Below are positions 1-5,897 of a stretch of 6,763 bases of DNA, one piece after another. Position numbers and translations under genes: made by a program. This DNA is from Bacteroidota bacterium (GTDB lineage: Bacteria; Bacteroidota; Bacteroidia; Bacteroidales; Marinifilaceae): positions 1-6,763 of the forward strand of contig JAEXFF010000423.1 in the NCBI GenBank assembly GCA_023400335.1. Direction: 5' to 3'. Positions within the stretch are counted from its first letter, which is position 1, and every line of letters begins with the position of its first letter. The notes under the pieces are model-generated. The model saw only the letters and a list, made by a program, of their open reading frames with translations. It searched no databases and was not told the DNA's origin.

Positions 1-1
1 A

Positions 2-334
2 AACGGGGTAAGGGATTTCTCTAAAAAATACGGATTGAATATTGAACTGGAAATGACCGATCAGTATTACAATATGAGGGAAAGGATAGAGCCGGCCCGT
101 TTTGTGGTGGATATTGCCCGCCAAGCTATGGAAGAAGTAAAGGTAAAACCCCGGATTTCTCCTATCCGGGGAGGTACGGACGGGGCCAATTTATCATATA
201 GAGGACTGCCGACACCCAACTTATTTACCGGTGGACATAATTTCCACAGCCGGTACGAATATATCCCTGTATCTTCTATGGAAAAGGCTGTAGAGGTTTT
301 GGTGAAAATTATGGAGCTTTGTGTGAAAATATAG
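2..334 (+). CDS. pepT: Peptidase T (tripeptide aminopeptidase), C-terminal part
   Basis: Peptidase T is a cytoplasmic zinc metallopeptidase (M20 family) that removes the N-terminal residue from tripeptides. Only the last 110 codons are present, roughly the final quarter of a family of about 405-410 residues; the 5' end lies left of the window. The frame is open from base 2 with no start needed. Recognisable family blocks are MTDQYYNMRERIEP, the IRGGTDGA block, and GGHNFHSRYEYIPV, which carries the C-terminal histidine that binds the second metal in characterised PepT. The chain ends with the usual helix after SSMEKAVEVL. The stop is TAG at 332-334. mutY follows on the same strand after 23 bp, which suggests one transcript. 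The identification is secure; completeness of the N-terminal metal ligands cannot be judged here. Confidence 0.95.
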   Translation, partial: NGVRDFSKKYGLNIELEMTDQYYNMRERIEPARFVVDIARQAMEEVKVKPRISPIRGGTDGANLSYRGLPTPNLFTGGHNFHSRYEYIPVSSMEKAVEVLVKIMELCVKI

Positions 335-357
335 GAAACGGAAAGGATGTTTGGGGT

Positions 358-1455
358 ATGGTAAATAATCCGGACAAGGATAAGGAATTCCGCCTGGGAC
401 GTGTGCTGATGGATTGGTATCAGGAACATGGGCGGGAATTGCCGTGGAGAGAGACGAAAGATCCTTATTTGATCTGGATTTCTGAAGTTATTTTGCAGCA
501 GACCCGGGTGGCTCAGGGGCTGGATTATTTCCGGCGGTTTGTCGGCCGTTTCCCGGATGTTTTGTCCTTGGCCGAAGCGGAAGAAGATGAAGTCCTGAAA
601 TATTGGCAGGGACTGGGGTATTACAGCCGGGCCCGTAATTTACATGCTGCTGCCCGGGATATACGGGATCGTTTCGGGGGAAAATTTCCGGACGATTACA
701 CTGCTGTCTTGTCTTTAAAAGGAATAGGAGAATATACGGCTGCGGCCGTTTGTTCCTTTGCCTGGAACCAGCCTTATGCTGTCGTCGATGGAAATGTTTA
801 CCGGGTTTTGTCCCGGGTATTGGGTATAGATATTCCTATTGACAGTCCGGGGGGCAAGAAATATTTTGCAGAACTGGCCAAACAATTACTGCCTGTAAAT
901 CAACCGGCCTTGTACAATCAGGCCATTATGGATTTTGGAGCGGTTCAATGCGTTCCTAAGTCGCCTGCCTGTCTGTTTTGTCCCTTGCGTGACTGTTGTG
1001 TCGCTTTCGCCAGCGGACAGGTCGGACGCTTGCCGGTCAAAGCGGGAAAAACGGTTATAAAGCCCCGTTATTTCAATTATTTTCATGTCCGGTACGGAAA
1101 GGACATCCTTATCGCTCAGCGTACCGCAAAAGATATCTGGCAGAATTTATACGAATTTCCACTGATCGAGACTGAAAGGGAAATGGAATTGGAATTGGAA
1201 TCCCTTGCTTTGCTGCCGGATTTTAAACGTTTATTTGAAGATACCGGAGAAATCCGGCTGATCCGTCGTACGGAAACTTTTAAACATGTGCTTTCCCACC
1301 GCATTATCTATGCCCGTTTTTACGAAATAAAAGTGGAAAAATTGTCTTCTGCTTTACAACAGTACAGAATTATTCCGGAAACTGCTTTTGAAAATTATGC
1401 CGTTTCCCGTCTGATCAGTCTGTATTGGGAAGGACGGGAAAAATGCGAAAAATAG
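358..1455 (+). CDS. mutY: A/G-specific adenine glycosylase MutY
   Basis: MutY excises adenine mispaired with 8-oxoguanine in base-excision repair, preventing G:C to T:A transversions. The protein is 365 residues from the ATG at 358, a normal length. Visible features are the catalytic Glu43 in SEVILQQTRV, the helix-hairpin-helix LKGIGEYTAAAV (about 120-131), the catalytic Asp144 in VVDGNVYRVLSRV, and a [4Fe-4S] loop C198-x6-C205-x2-C208-x5-C214. A C-terminal MutT-like recognition domain runs from about 230 to 360, with the loop VLSHR at 311-315 in place of the usual FSH. A TTG at 319 would add 13 residues and overlap pepT by 16 bp. The ATG at 358 is preferred because it sits directly before the conserved N-terminus, with a purine-rich GAAAGGA at 341-347. 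The gene probably shares a transcript with pepT. In many Bacteroidota mutY lies next to ssb; here a 289-bp gap and a trehalose gene follow instead. Confidence 0.96.
   Translation: MVNNPDKDKEFRLGRVLMDWYQEHGRELPWRETKDPYLIWISEVILQQTRVAQGLDYFRRFVGRFPDVLSLAEAEEDEVLKYWQGLGYYSRARNLHAAARDIRDRFGGKFPDDYTAVLSLKGIGEYTAAAVCSFAWNQPYAVVDGNVYRVLSRVLGIDIPIDSPGGKKYFAELAKQLLPVNQPALYNQAIMDFGAVQCVPKSPACLFCPLRDCCVAFASGQVGRLPVKAGKTVIKPRYFNYFHVRYGKDILIAQRTAKDIWQNLYEFPLIETEREMELELESLALLPDFKRLFEDTGEIRLIRRTETFKHVLSHRIIYARFYEIKVEKLSSALQQYRIIPETAFENYAVSRLISLYWEGREKCEK
1184..1201 (+). repeat. Tandem hexamer (TGGAAT)x3 inside mutY
   Basis: Three perfect TGGAAT units lie within the mutY C-terminal domain and encode part of the acidic stretch EMELELES. 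The unit is six bases, so gain or loss of a copy would add or remove two residues without shifting the frame. It is very short and may be chance. Confidence 0.5.
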
Positions 1456-1478
1456 AGGTGCATTCCCGTCTGATGAGT
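1404..1478 (+). repeat. Direct repeat with an intervening complementary segment at the mutY 3' end
   Basis: A 16-base element, TTCCCGTCTGATSAGT, occurs at 1404-1419 inside mutY and at 1463-1478 just after its stop codon, matching at 15 of 16 positions (C versus G). Between them GACGGGAA at 1433-1440 is the exact reverse complement of the first eight bases of both copies. It can therefore pair upstream (loop 21) or downstream (loop 22), but not both at once. No T-run follows the second copy, so a classical intrinsic terminator is not supported. A small local duplication of the mutY end is the simplest explanation. Confidence 0.55.
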
Positions 1479-1612
1479 ACCTGTCTGACAATTTAATGAC
1501 ACATGAACTGTGGGTTCTGAAAGCGAATGAATTACCCGTTTTAATTCCCCTTGCCGATTTTCAGAAGTCTTTTTCAGCTGATTCAGCAATAAACCCTCTT
1601 CCTCTTCCCGCC

Positions 1613-1640
1613 GTTGTCCATCCTCTCATTCTTACATTTG
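1613..1640 (+). promoter_or_regulatory. Candidate Bacteroidota promoter for the trehalose gene
   Basis: TACATTTG at 1633-1640 matches the Bacteroidota -7 consensus TAnnTTTG exactly. A GTTG at 1613-1616, 16 bp upstream, is a possible -33 element (consensus TTTG, usually near 19 bp). Transcription would begin near 1646, giving a leader of about 100 bases before the ATG at 1745. The -7 box overlaps the first unit of the octamer repeat. This is a motif match only. Confidence 0.4.
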
Positions 1641-1665
1641 AACACTTAAACATTTTCACATTTCT
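1634..1665 (+). repeat. Degenerate tandem 8-bp repeat, consensus ACATTTNN, four units
   Basis: Four consecutive octamers are read in register: ACATTTGA (1634-1641), ACACTTAA (1642-1649), ACATTTTC (1650-1657) and ACATTTCT (1658-1665). The first two bases, ACA in full and TT at positions 5-6 are constant; position 4 is C in one unit. The tract is AT-rich, intergenic and nearly free of G on this strand. Its reverse translation gives strings such as NVKMFKCSNV, which I associate with intergenic repeats often miscalled as small proteins in Bacteroidales; that association is recollection, not a search. Confidence 0.6.
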
Positions 1666-1731
1666 CCAGTCCCCCTTAAACCTTCGAACCCTATTCCCGT
1701 ATATAGGGAGAAGCAGAGATCGATAAGACAG

Positions 1732-1737
1732 AGGAGG
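1732..1737 (+). promoter_or_regulatory. Strong Shine-Dalgarno site AGGAGG
   Basis: A perfect AGGAGG ends seven bases before the ATG at 1745, within a purine-only stretch from 1730 to 1744. It fixes the start of the trehalose gene. Most Bacteroidota genes, including the other complete or 5'-complete genes here, lack such a site. Confidence 0.75.
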
Positions 1738-1744
1738 GAAGGGG

Positions 1745-3907
1745 ATGAGGCTTTTTATCATTTCAAACCGATTACCATTAAAAGCTCAAAAAACAGGAAA
1801 AGAATTCAAATTTACGCGGAGTGAAGGAGGTTTAGCTACGGGCTTGGATTCTTTGGAGATGTCTTTGGAGAAATATTGGATTGGTTGGCCGGGTGTATAT
1901 GCGGAAAATGAAAAGGAAAGAGAAAAAATTCGGACTTATCTGGAAAAATTTCATTACTTTCCCGTCTTTCTTTCTCCGGCACAGATACGTGATTATTATG
2001 AAGGGTATAGCAATAGCACTGTGTGGCCGCTCTGTCATTATTTTTTCTCTTACGTACAATATGACCGTAGTTTCTGGGAGGCTTACCGCCAGGTGAATCA
2101 GTTATTTTGTGAAATAGCTGTTTCGCTGATCCGGCCGGACGATATTGTCTGGGTACAGGATTACCAGTTGATGTTGCTCCCCGCTTTGTTGAGGAAACAT
2201 TTCCCCTCTGTGAGTATCGGCTATTTTCATCATATTCCTTTTCCTTCTTATGAATTGTTCCGGGTATTACCGGAGAAAGCGGAGGTATTAAAGGGCTTGC
2301 TGGGAGCAGATCTGATCGCTTTTCATACTCACGATTATATGCGGCATTTTAGTATGGCAGTCCAACGGGTGTGTAATCTGAATTTCTGCTTCGGAGAAGT
2401 ACGGTTGGTGAACCGTGTCGCACAGGTGGATGCTTTTCCGATGGGAATCAATTATCCCTTGTATTACGACTGTATTTTAAGGCCGGAAGTGGAAAGTGCC
2501 TTTTGCCGGCTAAGCCAGAATTTGGGGAAATATAAACTGATCCTGACAGTGGATCGTTTGGATTACAGTAAAGGAATTTTACATCGGCTGAGGGGATTTG
2601 AACTTTTTTTAGAAAAACATCCGGAGTATAGGGGAAAAGTATCTCTGGTCATGATCGTCGTACCTTCCCGGGATCAAGTAAAAAAATATGCTGATTTAAA
2701 AATGAAAATGGAGGAAATGCTCGGTGCAGTTAATGGAAGATATGCCACTTTAAACTGGACTCCCATTCATTATTTTTATCATGGATTCCCTTTTGAAGAA
2801 TTGGTGGCTTTATATCATCTGGCGGACGTTGCTTTGGTGACTCCCCTACGGGACGGCATGAATTTGGTAGCAAAAGAATATGTGGCGGCAAAACGGGAGC
2901 GGACAGGGGTACTGATACTGAGTGAGATGGCAGGTGCTGCTATCGAATTGCCGGAAGCTATTCTGATCAACCCCAATGATATCAATGAAATTGAGAAAGC
3001 CCTTTGTAAAGCGTTACAAATGCCGGAACAGGAACAATTGAAGAAAATAAAGCGGATGCAGCAAGTTATTTCCCGTCAGACCGTTAATAAATGGGCATCC
3101 GATTTTGTTACAGAACTTCGTACAATCCGTCAGAGAAATGATGTTTTGTGCCGGAAACTGATCGAATCCGGCTTAAAGGACCGAATCCGGGCAGCCTACC
3201 ATAAGGCTTTACACCGGTTGATTATGTTGGATTACGACGGTACCCTGGTGGGTTTTACGGAAGAACCTCAGGATGCTGTTCCGGGTACGGAATTATATGA
3301 AATACTTCGGAGACTGGTAGAGGACCGGAAAAATAAAGTAGTGATATGCAGCGGAAGGGATCAGGAAACCCTGGAGCGTTGGTTCGGGTATTTGCCGTTG
3401 GAAATAGCTGCAGAACACGGGGCTTTTTACAAAGCTCAGGGGCACTGGATACAGAATATACACGGAGAATTGTGGAACCAGGAGATTGTAAGCCTTTTAC
3501 AACAGATGATCGATAAAACTCCCGGTTCTATTCTGGAAATCAAACGGACTTCAATGGTATGGCACTACCGGAATGTCAATAACTGGTTGGCAGGAGTAAG
3601 AGAGAAACAACTGGTCAATTTTTTAAAAGAACCTTGTGCCCGGTTGGGATTACAGATAATGCGCGGAAATAAAATCATAGAGATCAAGTCTCCGGTTTGT
3701 ACGAAAGGAGCTGTCGTTCAGAAATTGTTGGAAAAGGAAGATTATGATTTTATGATGGCTGTAGGAGATGATACAACCGACGAAGATATGTTCCGGGCTA
3801 TGCCCCCCGGAGCCATTACGATAAAAATAGGGGAATTGTCAGAAAATGCCCGTTATAATCTGGCAAAACAATCTCAGACTTTGCCTTTCCTGAAAGATTT
3901 ATTGTAA
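1745..3907 (+). CDS. otsAB: Bifunctional trehalose-6-phosphate synthase / trehalose-6-phosphate phosphatase
   Basis: This 720-residue cytoplasmic fusion should make trehalose in two steps: glucosyl transfer from an NDP-glucose to glucose-6-phosphate, then dephosphorylation. Residues 1-460 are a GT20 synthase domain. Residues equivalent to E. coli OtsA active-site positions all appear at a constant +9 offset after the N-terminus: Tyr85, Trp94, Asp139, His163, Arg271, Lys276 and Asp370 (in LRDGMNLVAKEY); Arg9 in SNRLP and Gly28-Gly29 form the N-terminal loop. Residues 485-720 are a HAD phosphatase domain: LDYDGT with nucleophile Asp496 and Asp498, CSGR with Ser536, Lys654, and GDDTTDED with Asp675/Asp676. 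Both halves look intact, so both activities are expected. The start matches the family N-terminus and has an AGGAGG site. The 3' end faces the GH15 gene 22 bp away. The sugar-nucleotide donor cannot be read from sequence. Confidence 0.96.
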   Translation: MRLFIISNRLPLKAQKTGKEFKFTRSEGGLATGLDSLEMSLEKYWIGWPGVYAENEKEREKIRTYLEKFHYFPVFLSPAQIRDYYEGYSNSTVWPLCHYFFSYVQYDRSFWEAYRQVNQLFCEIAVSLIRPDDIVWVQDYQLMLLPALLRKHFPSVSIGYFHHIPFPSYELFRVLPEKAEVLKGLLGADLIAFHTHDYMRHFSMAVQRVCNLNFCFGEVRLVNRVAQVDAFPMGINYPLYYDCILRPEVESAFCRLSQNLGKYKLILTVDRLDYSKGILHRLRGFELFLEKHPEYRGKVSLVMIVVPSRDQVKKYADLKMKMEEMLGAVNGRYATLNWTPIHYFYHGFPFEELVALYHLADVALVTPLRDGMNLVAKEYVAAKRERTGVLILSEMAGAAIELPEAILINPNDINEIEKALCKALQMPEQEQLKKIKRMQQVISRQTVNKWASDFVTELRTIRQRNDVLCRKLIESGLKDRIRAAYHKALHRLIMLDYDGTLVGFTEEPQDAVPGTELYEILRRLVEDRKNKVVICSGRDQETLERWFGYLPLEIAAEHGAFYKAQGHWIQNIHGELWNQEIVSLLQQMIDKTPGSILEIKRTSMVWHYRNVNNWLAGVREKQLVNFLKEPCARLGLQIMRGNKIIEIKSPVCTKGAVVQKLLEKEDYDFMMAVGDDTTDEDMFRAMPPGAITIKIGELSENARYNLAKQSQTLPFLKDLL

Positions 3908-3929
3908 AAATAATACTTATTCCGGATCT

Positions 3930-5723
3930 TTAAGGCATTAAAAATTTGGATGCAGGGATTTCCTGGGAAAATAAAAGGGCCGTATTAATGAGAGCCAGGT
4001 GGGAATAAGCTTGGGGAAGATTTCCCAGTGAAGTTTTCGTGTCGAAATTCAGATCTTCGCTGAATAGGCCGACGGAATTGGAATATGTAACTATCCGTTC
4101 GAAAATTGCTTGGGCTTCTTCTTTTTCTCCGATGACATACAACGCCCGGATCAGCCAGAAAGTACAGATGGTAAAAGCAGAAGAAGGGGTTCCAAAATCA
4201 TCATGAGCTGTATACCGGTACATCAGGCCTTTGTGGTAGAGAGCGGCTTGTACAGCCTTTACCGTTTTCCGGTAACGGACATCTTGAGCAGAAATAAAAC
4301 CGTATTTTTCCATGAGGAGTAGAGAAGAATCGAATTCCAGATTGTCGTATGCCTGAGAGAAACTTTGTAATTCTTCTTTCCAGCCTTTTTCCATTACGTC
4401 CTTTTGAATCAGTTCAGCTTCTTTTCCCCAGCGTTCGGCATATTTTTTCTCATTGAGAATATTTGCAATTTTGTAAGCCCGGTTTAGAGCTACCCAACAC
4501 ATGACTTTGGAGAAAACAAAATGCTCTTTCCGGTTGCGGATTTCCCAAATTCCTTCGTCGGGTTTCCGCCAATCCTTTGTAATCGTATAGGCGATAATTT
4601 TTACAATAGCCCATACTTCTTCCACCTCATCCTGGGTTCCCGGATCAAAACGGTAATATTTGTATATGACATCCATCAGATAACCGTATGAATCGTTTTG
4701 TTTTTGATTGTAGGCTCCGTTTCCGATACGGACGGGACGGGAGTTTTCAAAACCGGCTAAATGAGGTAAAATTTTTTCAGTAAGAACTTTTTCTCCCCGG
4801 ATCCCATACATAATCTGGAAATCTCCGTATTCCGATTTGATGATCCGGCGGATAAAGCCGATAAACCGTTTGGCTCCTTCTTTGTGTCCCGTCTCCAGTA
4901 AAGTTTCGATCGACATGGAAGCATCCCTCAGCCAGCAAAAGCGATAGTCCCAGTTCCGTACGTCTCCTATGGTTTCCGGGATACTGGTTGTTACGGCTGC
5001 TAAAACGGCTCCCGTATACTGATACGACATCAATTTCAACACCAGCATACTGCGTGTGATCAGGTCGTTGTAGAGGGTATAGTTTTTGGAACGGTTGTTC
5101 CAGTTGAGCCAATATACTTTTGTCCGCTCAAATTCCAGACATACGAGTTTTAAATTTACCGGAATAAGCTTTTGATGAGCAGAGAGTAAGATATATTGAT
5201 CCTGAGAGAGGGTAATTTCTGCTGATTGTTGAATGGTTGTCAACGAAAATCCGGTATAGAGATAAATGGCTTTGTTTTCGTCTGTTGCAGCATAAGATTT
5301 GATATATTTTCCTGTATTTTCGTGTGTAACCGGGTCCCGGGCATAATTAGGAGCTGGTTGGTAACGGATACGGAATTTCGGAGTCCCTTGCTTATACCGG
5401 ATATAGCGGTAAATTTCCGGGGCTAGGTAATAATCGTGATCGGAAGTTTTATAGCGGGGCATAAAGTCCAGCACTTCAAACCAGTCTTCTGCCCGTTTGT
5501 AAACCGTTGAGAGAATATTGGTGTTATCCAGGTATTGTTGAGTGATGGTGTAATCGTCCGGTACAATCAGTTCACAACATCCTCCCTTTTCTTCATCCAG
5601 AATACGGGCAAAGACAGAAGGAGAATCGAAATCCGGAAAGCAACACCAATCGATGCTCCCTTTAGCGGATATTAATGCTGCTGTCCGGCAATTTCCAATA
5701 ACACCGTAGTCTAATGTTTTCAT
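3930..5723 (-). CDS. GH15 family glycoside hydrolase (trehalase or glucoamylase type)
   Basis: This 597-residue protein has the full length of bacterial/archaeal GH15 enzymes, inverting exo-glycosidases that release glucose from alpha-glucosides. An N-terminal beta-sandwich domain (about 1-220) begins YGVIGNCRTAALIS and contains GSIDWCCFPDFDSPSVFA. The (alpha/alpha)6 catalytic domain (about 225-590) contains NWDYRFCWLRDASMS (258-272), RIGNGAYNQKQNDSYG (332-347), PDEGIWEIR (388-396) with likely general acid Glu394, and GLFSEDL (552-558) with likely general base Glu556, followed by GNLPQAYSHLALINTA. No signal peptide or membrane segment is seen, so it is probably cytoplasmic. The ATG at 5723 matches the family N-terminus; its leader is A-rich without a nearby Shine-Dalgarno site. 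GH15 includes trehalases (mycobacteria, Thermoplasma) and glucoamylases. Convergent placement beside the trehalose synthase favours trehalase, but this is inference. Confidence 0.93.
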   Translation of the reverse strand: MKTLDYGVIGNCRTAALISAKGSIDWCCFPDFDSPSVFARILDEEKGGCCELIVPDDYTITQQYLDNTNILSTVYKRAEDWFEVLDFMPRYKTSDHDYYLAPEIYRYIRYKQGTPKFRIRYQPAPNYARDPVTHENTGKYIKSYAATDENKAIYLYTGFSLTTIQQSAEITLSQDQYILLSAHQKLIPVNLKLVCLEFERTKVYWLNWNNRSKNYTLYNDLITRSMLVLKLMSYQYTGAVLAAVTTSIPETIGDVRNWDYRFCWLRDASMSIETLLETGHKEGAKRFIGFIRRIIKSEYGDFQIMYGIRGEKVLTEKILPHLAGFENSRPVRIGNGAYNQKQNDSYGYLMDVIYKYYRFDPGTQDEVEEVWAIVKIIAYTITKDWRKPDEGIWEIRNRKEHFVFSKVMCWVALNRAYKIANILNEKKYAERWGKEAELIQKDVMEKGWKEELQSFSQAYDNLEFDSSLLLMEKYGFISAQDVRYRKTVKAVQAALYHKGLMYRYTAHDDFGTPSSAFTICTFWLIRALYVIGEKEEAQAIFERIVTYSNSVGLFSEDLNFDTKTSLGNLPQAYSHLALINTALLFSQEIPASKFLMP

Positions 5724-5802
5724 TGTTTTTCAATTGAACTTATCTTCCTACTACTGTTTTACCGGCTTTTTTGTTTCGTTTTGGAAGGAGGATTGAAGTT
5801 TC

Positions 5803-5817
5803 AGGTATTTTATACCT
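5803..5817. promoter_or_regulatory. Perfect dyad AGGTAT-TTT-ATACCT in the divergent region
   Basis: A perfect 6-bp inverted repeat with a 3-base spacer lies between the divergent GH15 and sulfatase genes, 79 bp upstream of the GH15 start and 80 bp upstream of the sulfatase start. It is too short and too symmetric-looking to be a terminator (no T-run on either strand), so a transcription-factor operator is the more natural reading. The bound regulator is unknown. Confidence 0.35.
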
Positions 5818-5821
5818 TATC

Positions 5822-5845
5822 CTTAAAACTGTAAAATATTTTAAG
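5822..5845. promoter_or_regulatory. AT-rich palindrome upstream of the sulfatase promoter
   Basis: CTTAAAA (5822-5828) and TTTTAAG (5839-5845) form a 7-bp inverted repeat with a 10-base spacer, and an overlapping 12-bp perfect palindrome TAAAATATTTTA sits at 5832-5843. The palindrome lies 12 bp upstream of the candidate -7 box, where a -33 element would be expected but is missing. It may be a regulator site, though AT-rich palindromes of this size also arise by chance. Confidence 0.3.
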
Positions 5846-5855
5846 TAATTTTTTA

Positions 5856-5863
5856 TAATTTTG
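5856..5863 (+). promoter_or_regulatory. Candidate -7 box TAATTTTG for the sulfatase gene
   Basis: TAATTTTG matches the Bacteroidota -7 consensus TAnnTTTG exactly and would give a leader of about 30 bases. No TTTG-like -33 element is found at the usual distance, so the promoter may depend on an activator or an alternative sigma factor, or may be a chance match. Confidence 0.4.
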
Positions 5864-5897
5864 AAACCGTTCTTTCGTAAAAATATAAAGTAAACTT

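Noticed and set aside
319..357. TTG at 319 as the mutY start
   Set aside because: It overlaps pepT by 16 bp and adds residues outside the family N-terminus; the ATG at 358 is better placed.
1577..1587. Dyad GCTGA-T-TCAGC after mutY
   Set aside because: The one-base centre cannot form an RNA loop with all pairs, and no T-run follows immediately; likely chance.
1689..1708. Small hairpin CCCTAT-N8-ATAGGG before the trehalose gene
   Set aside because: Only six base pairs, no T-run, and an alternative TCCC/GGGA pairing competes; not enough to call a terminator or switch.
1496..1726. Forward 76-codon open frame in the mutY-trehalose gap
   Set aside because: It runs through the octamer repeat and polypyrimidine tract, has no recognisable domain or ribosome binding site, and its composition follows the repeat rather than a protein.
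1561..1761. Reverse 66-codon open frame with NVKMFKCSNV
   Set aside because: The string is the translation of the intergenic repeat, and the frame overlaps the start of the trehalose gene on the other strand.
3909..3921. AATAA-TAC-TTATT as a bidirectional terminator
   Set aside because: The stem is five A-T pairs without a GC core, so it would be too weak.
4777..5112. 111-codon open frame in another frame inside the GH15 gene
   Set aside because: Shadow frame of a well-supported GH15 coding region, with no domain of its own.
5785..5834. AAGGAGG in the divergent region with a following TTG open frame of 13 codons as a leader peptide
   Set aside because: The spacing between the Shine-Dalgarno-like site and the TTG is only one base, and no gene is positioned for attenuation.
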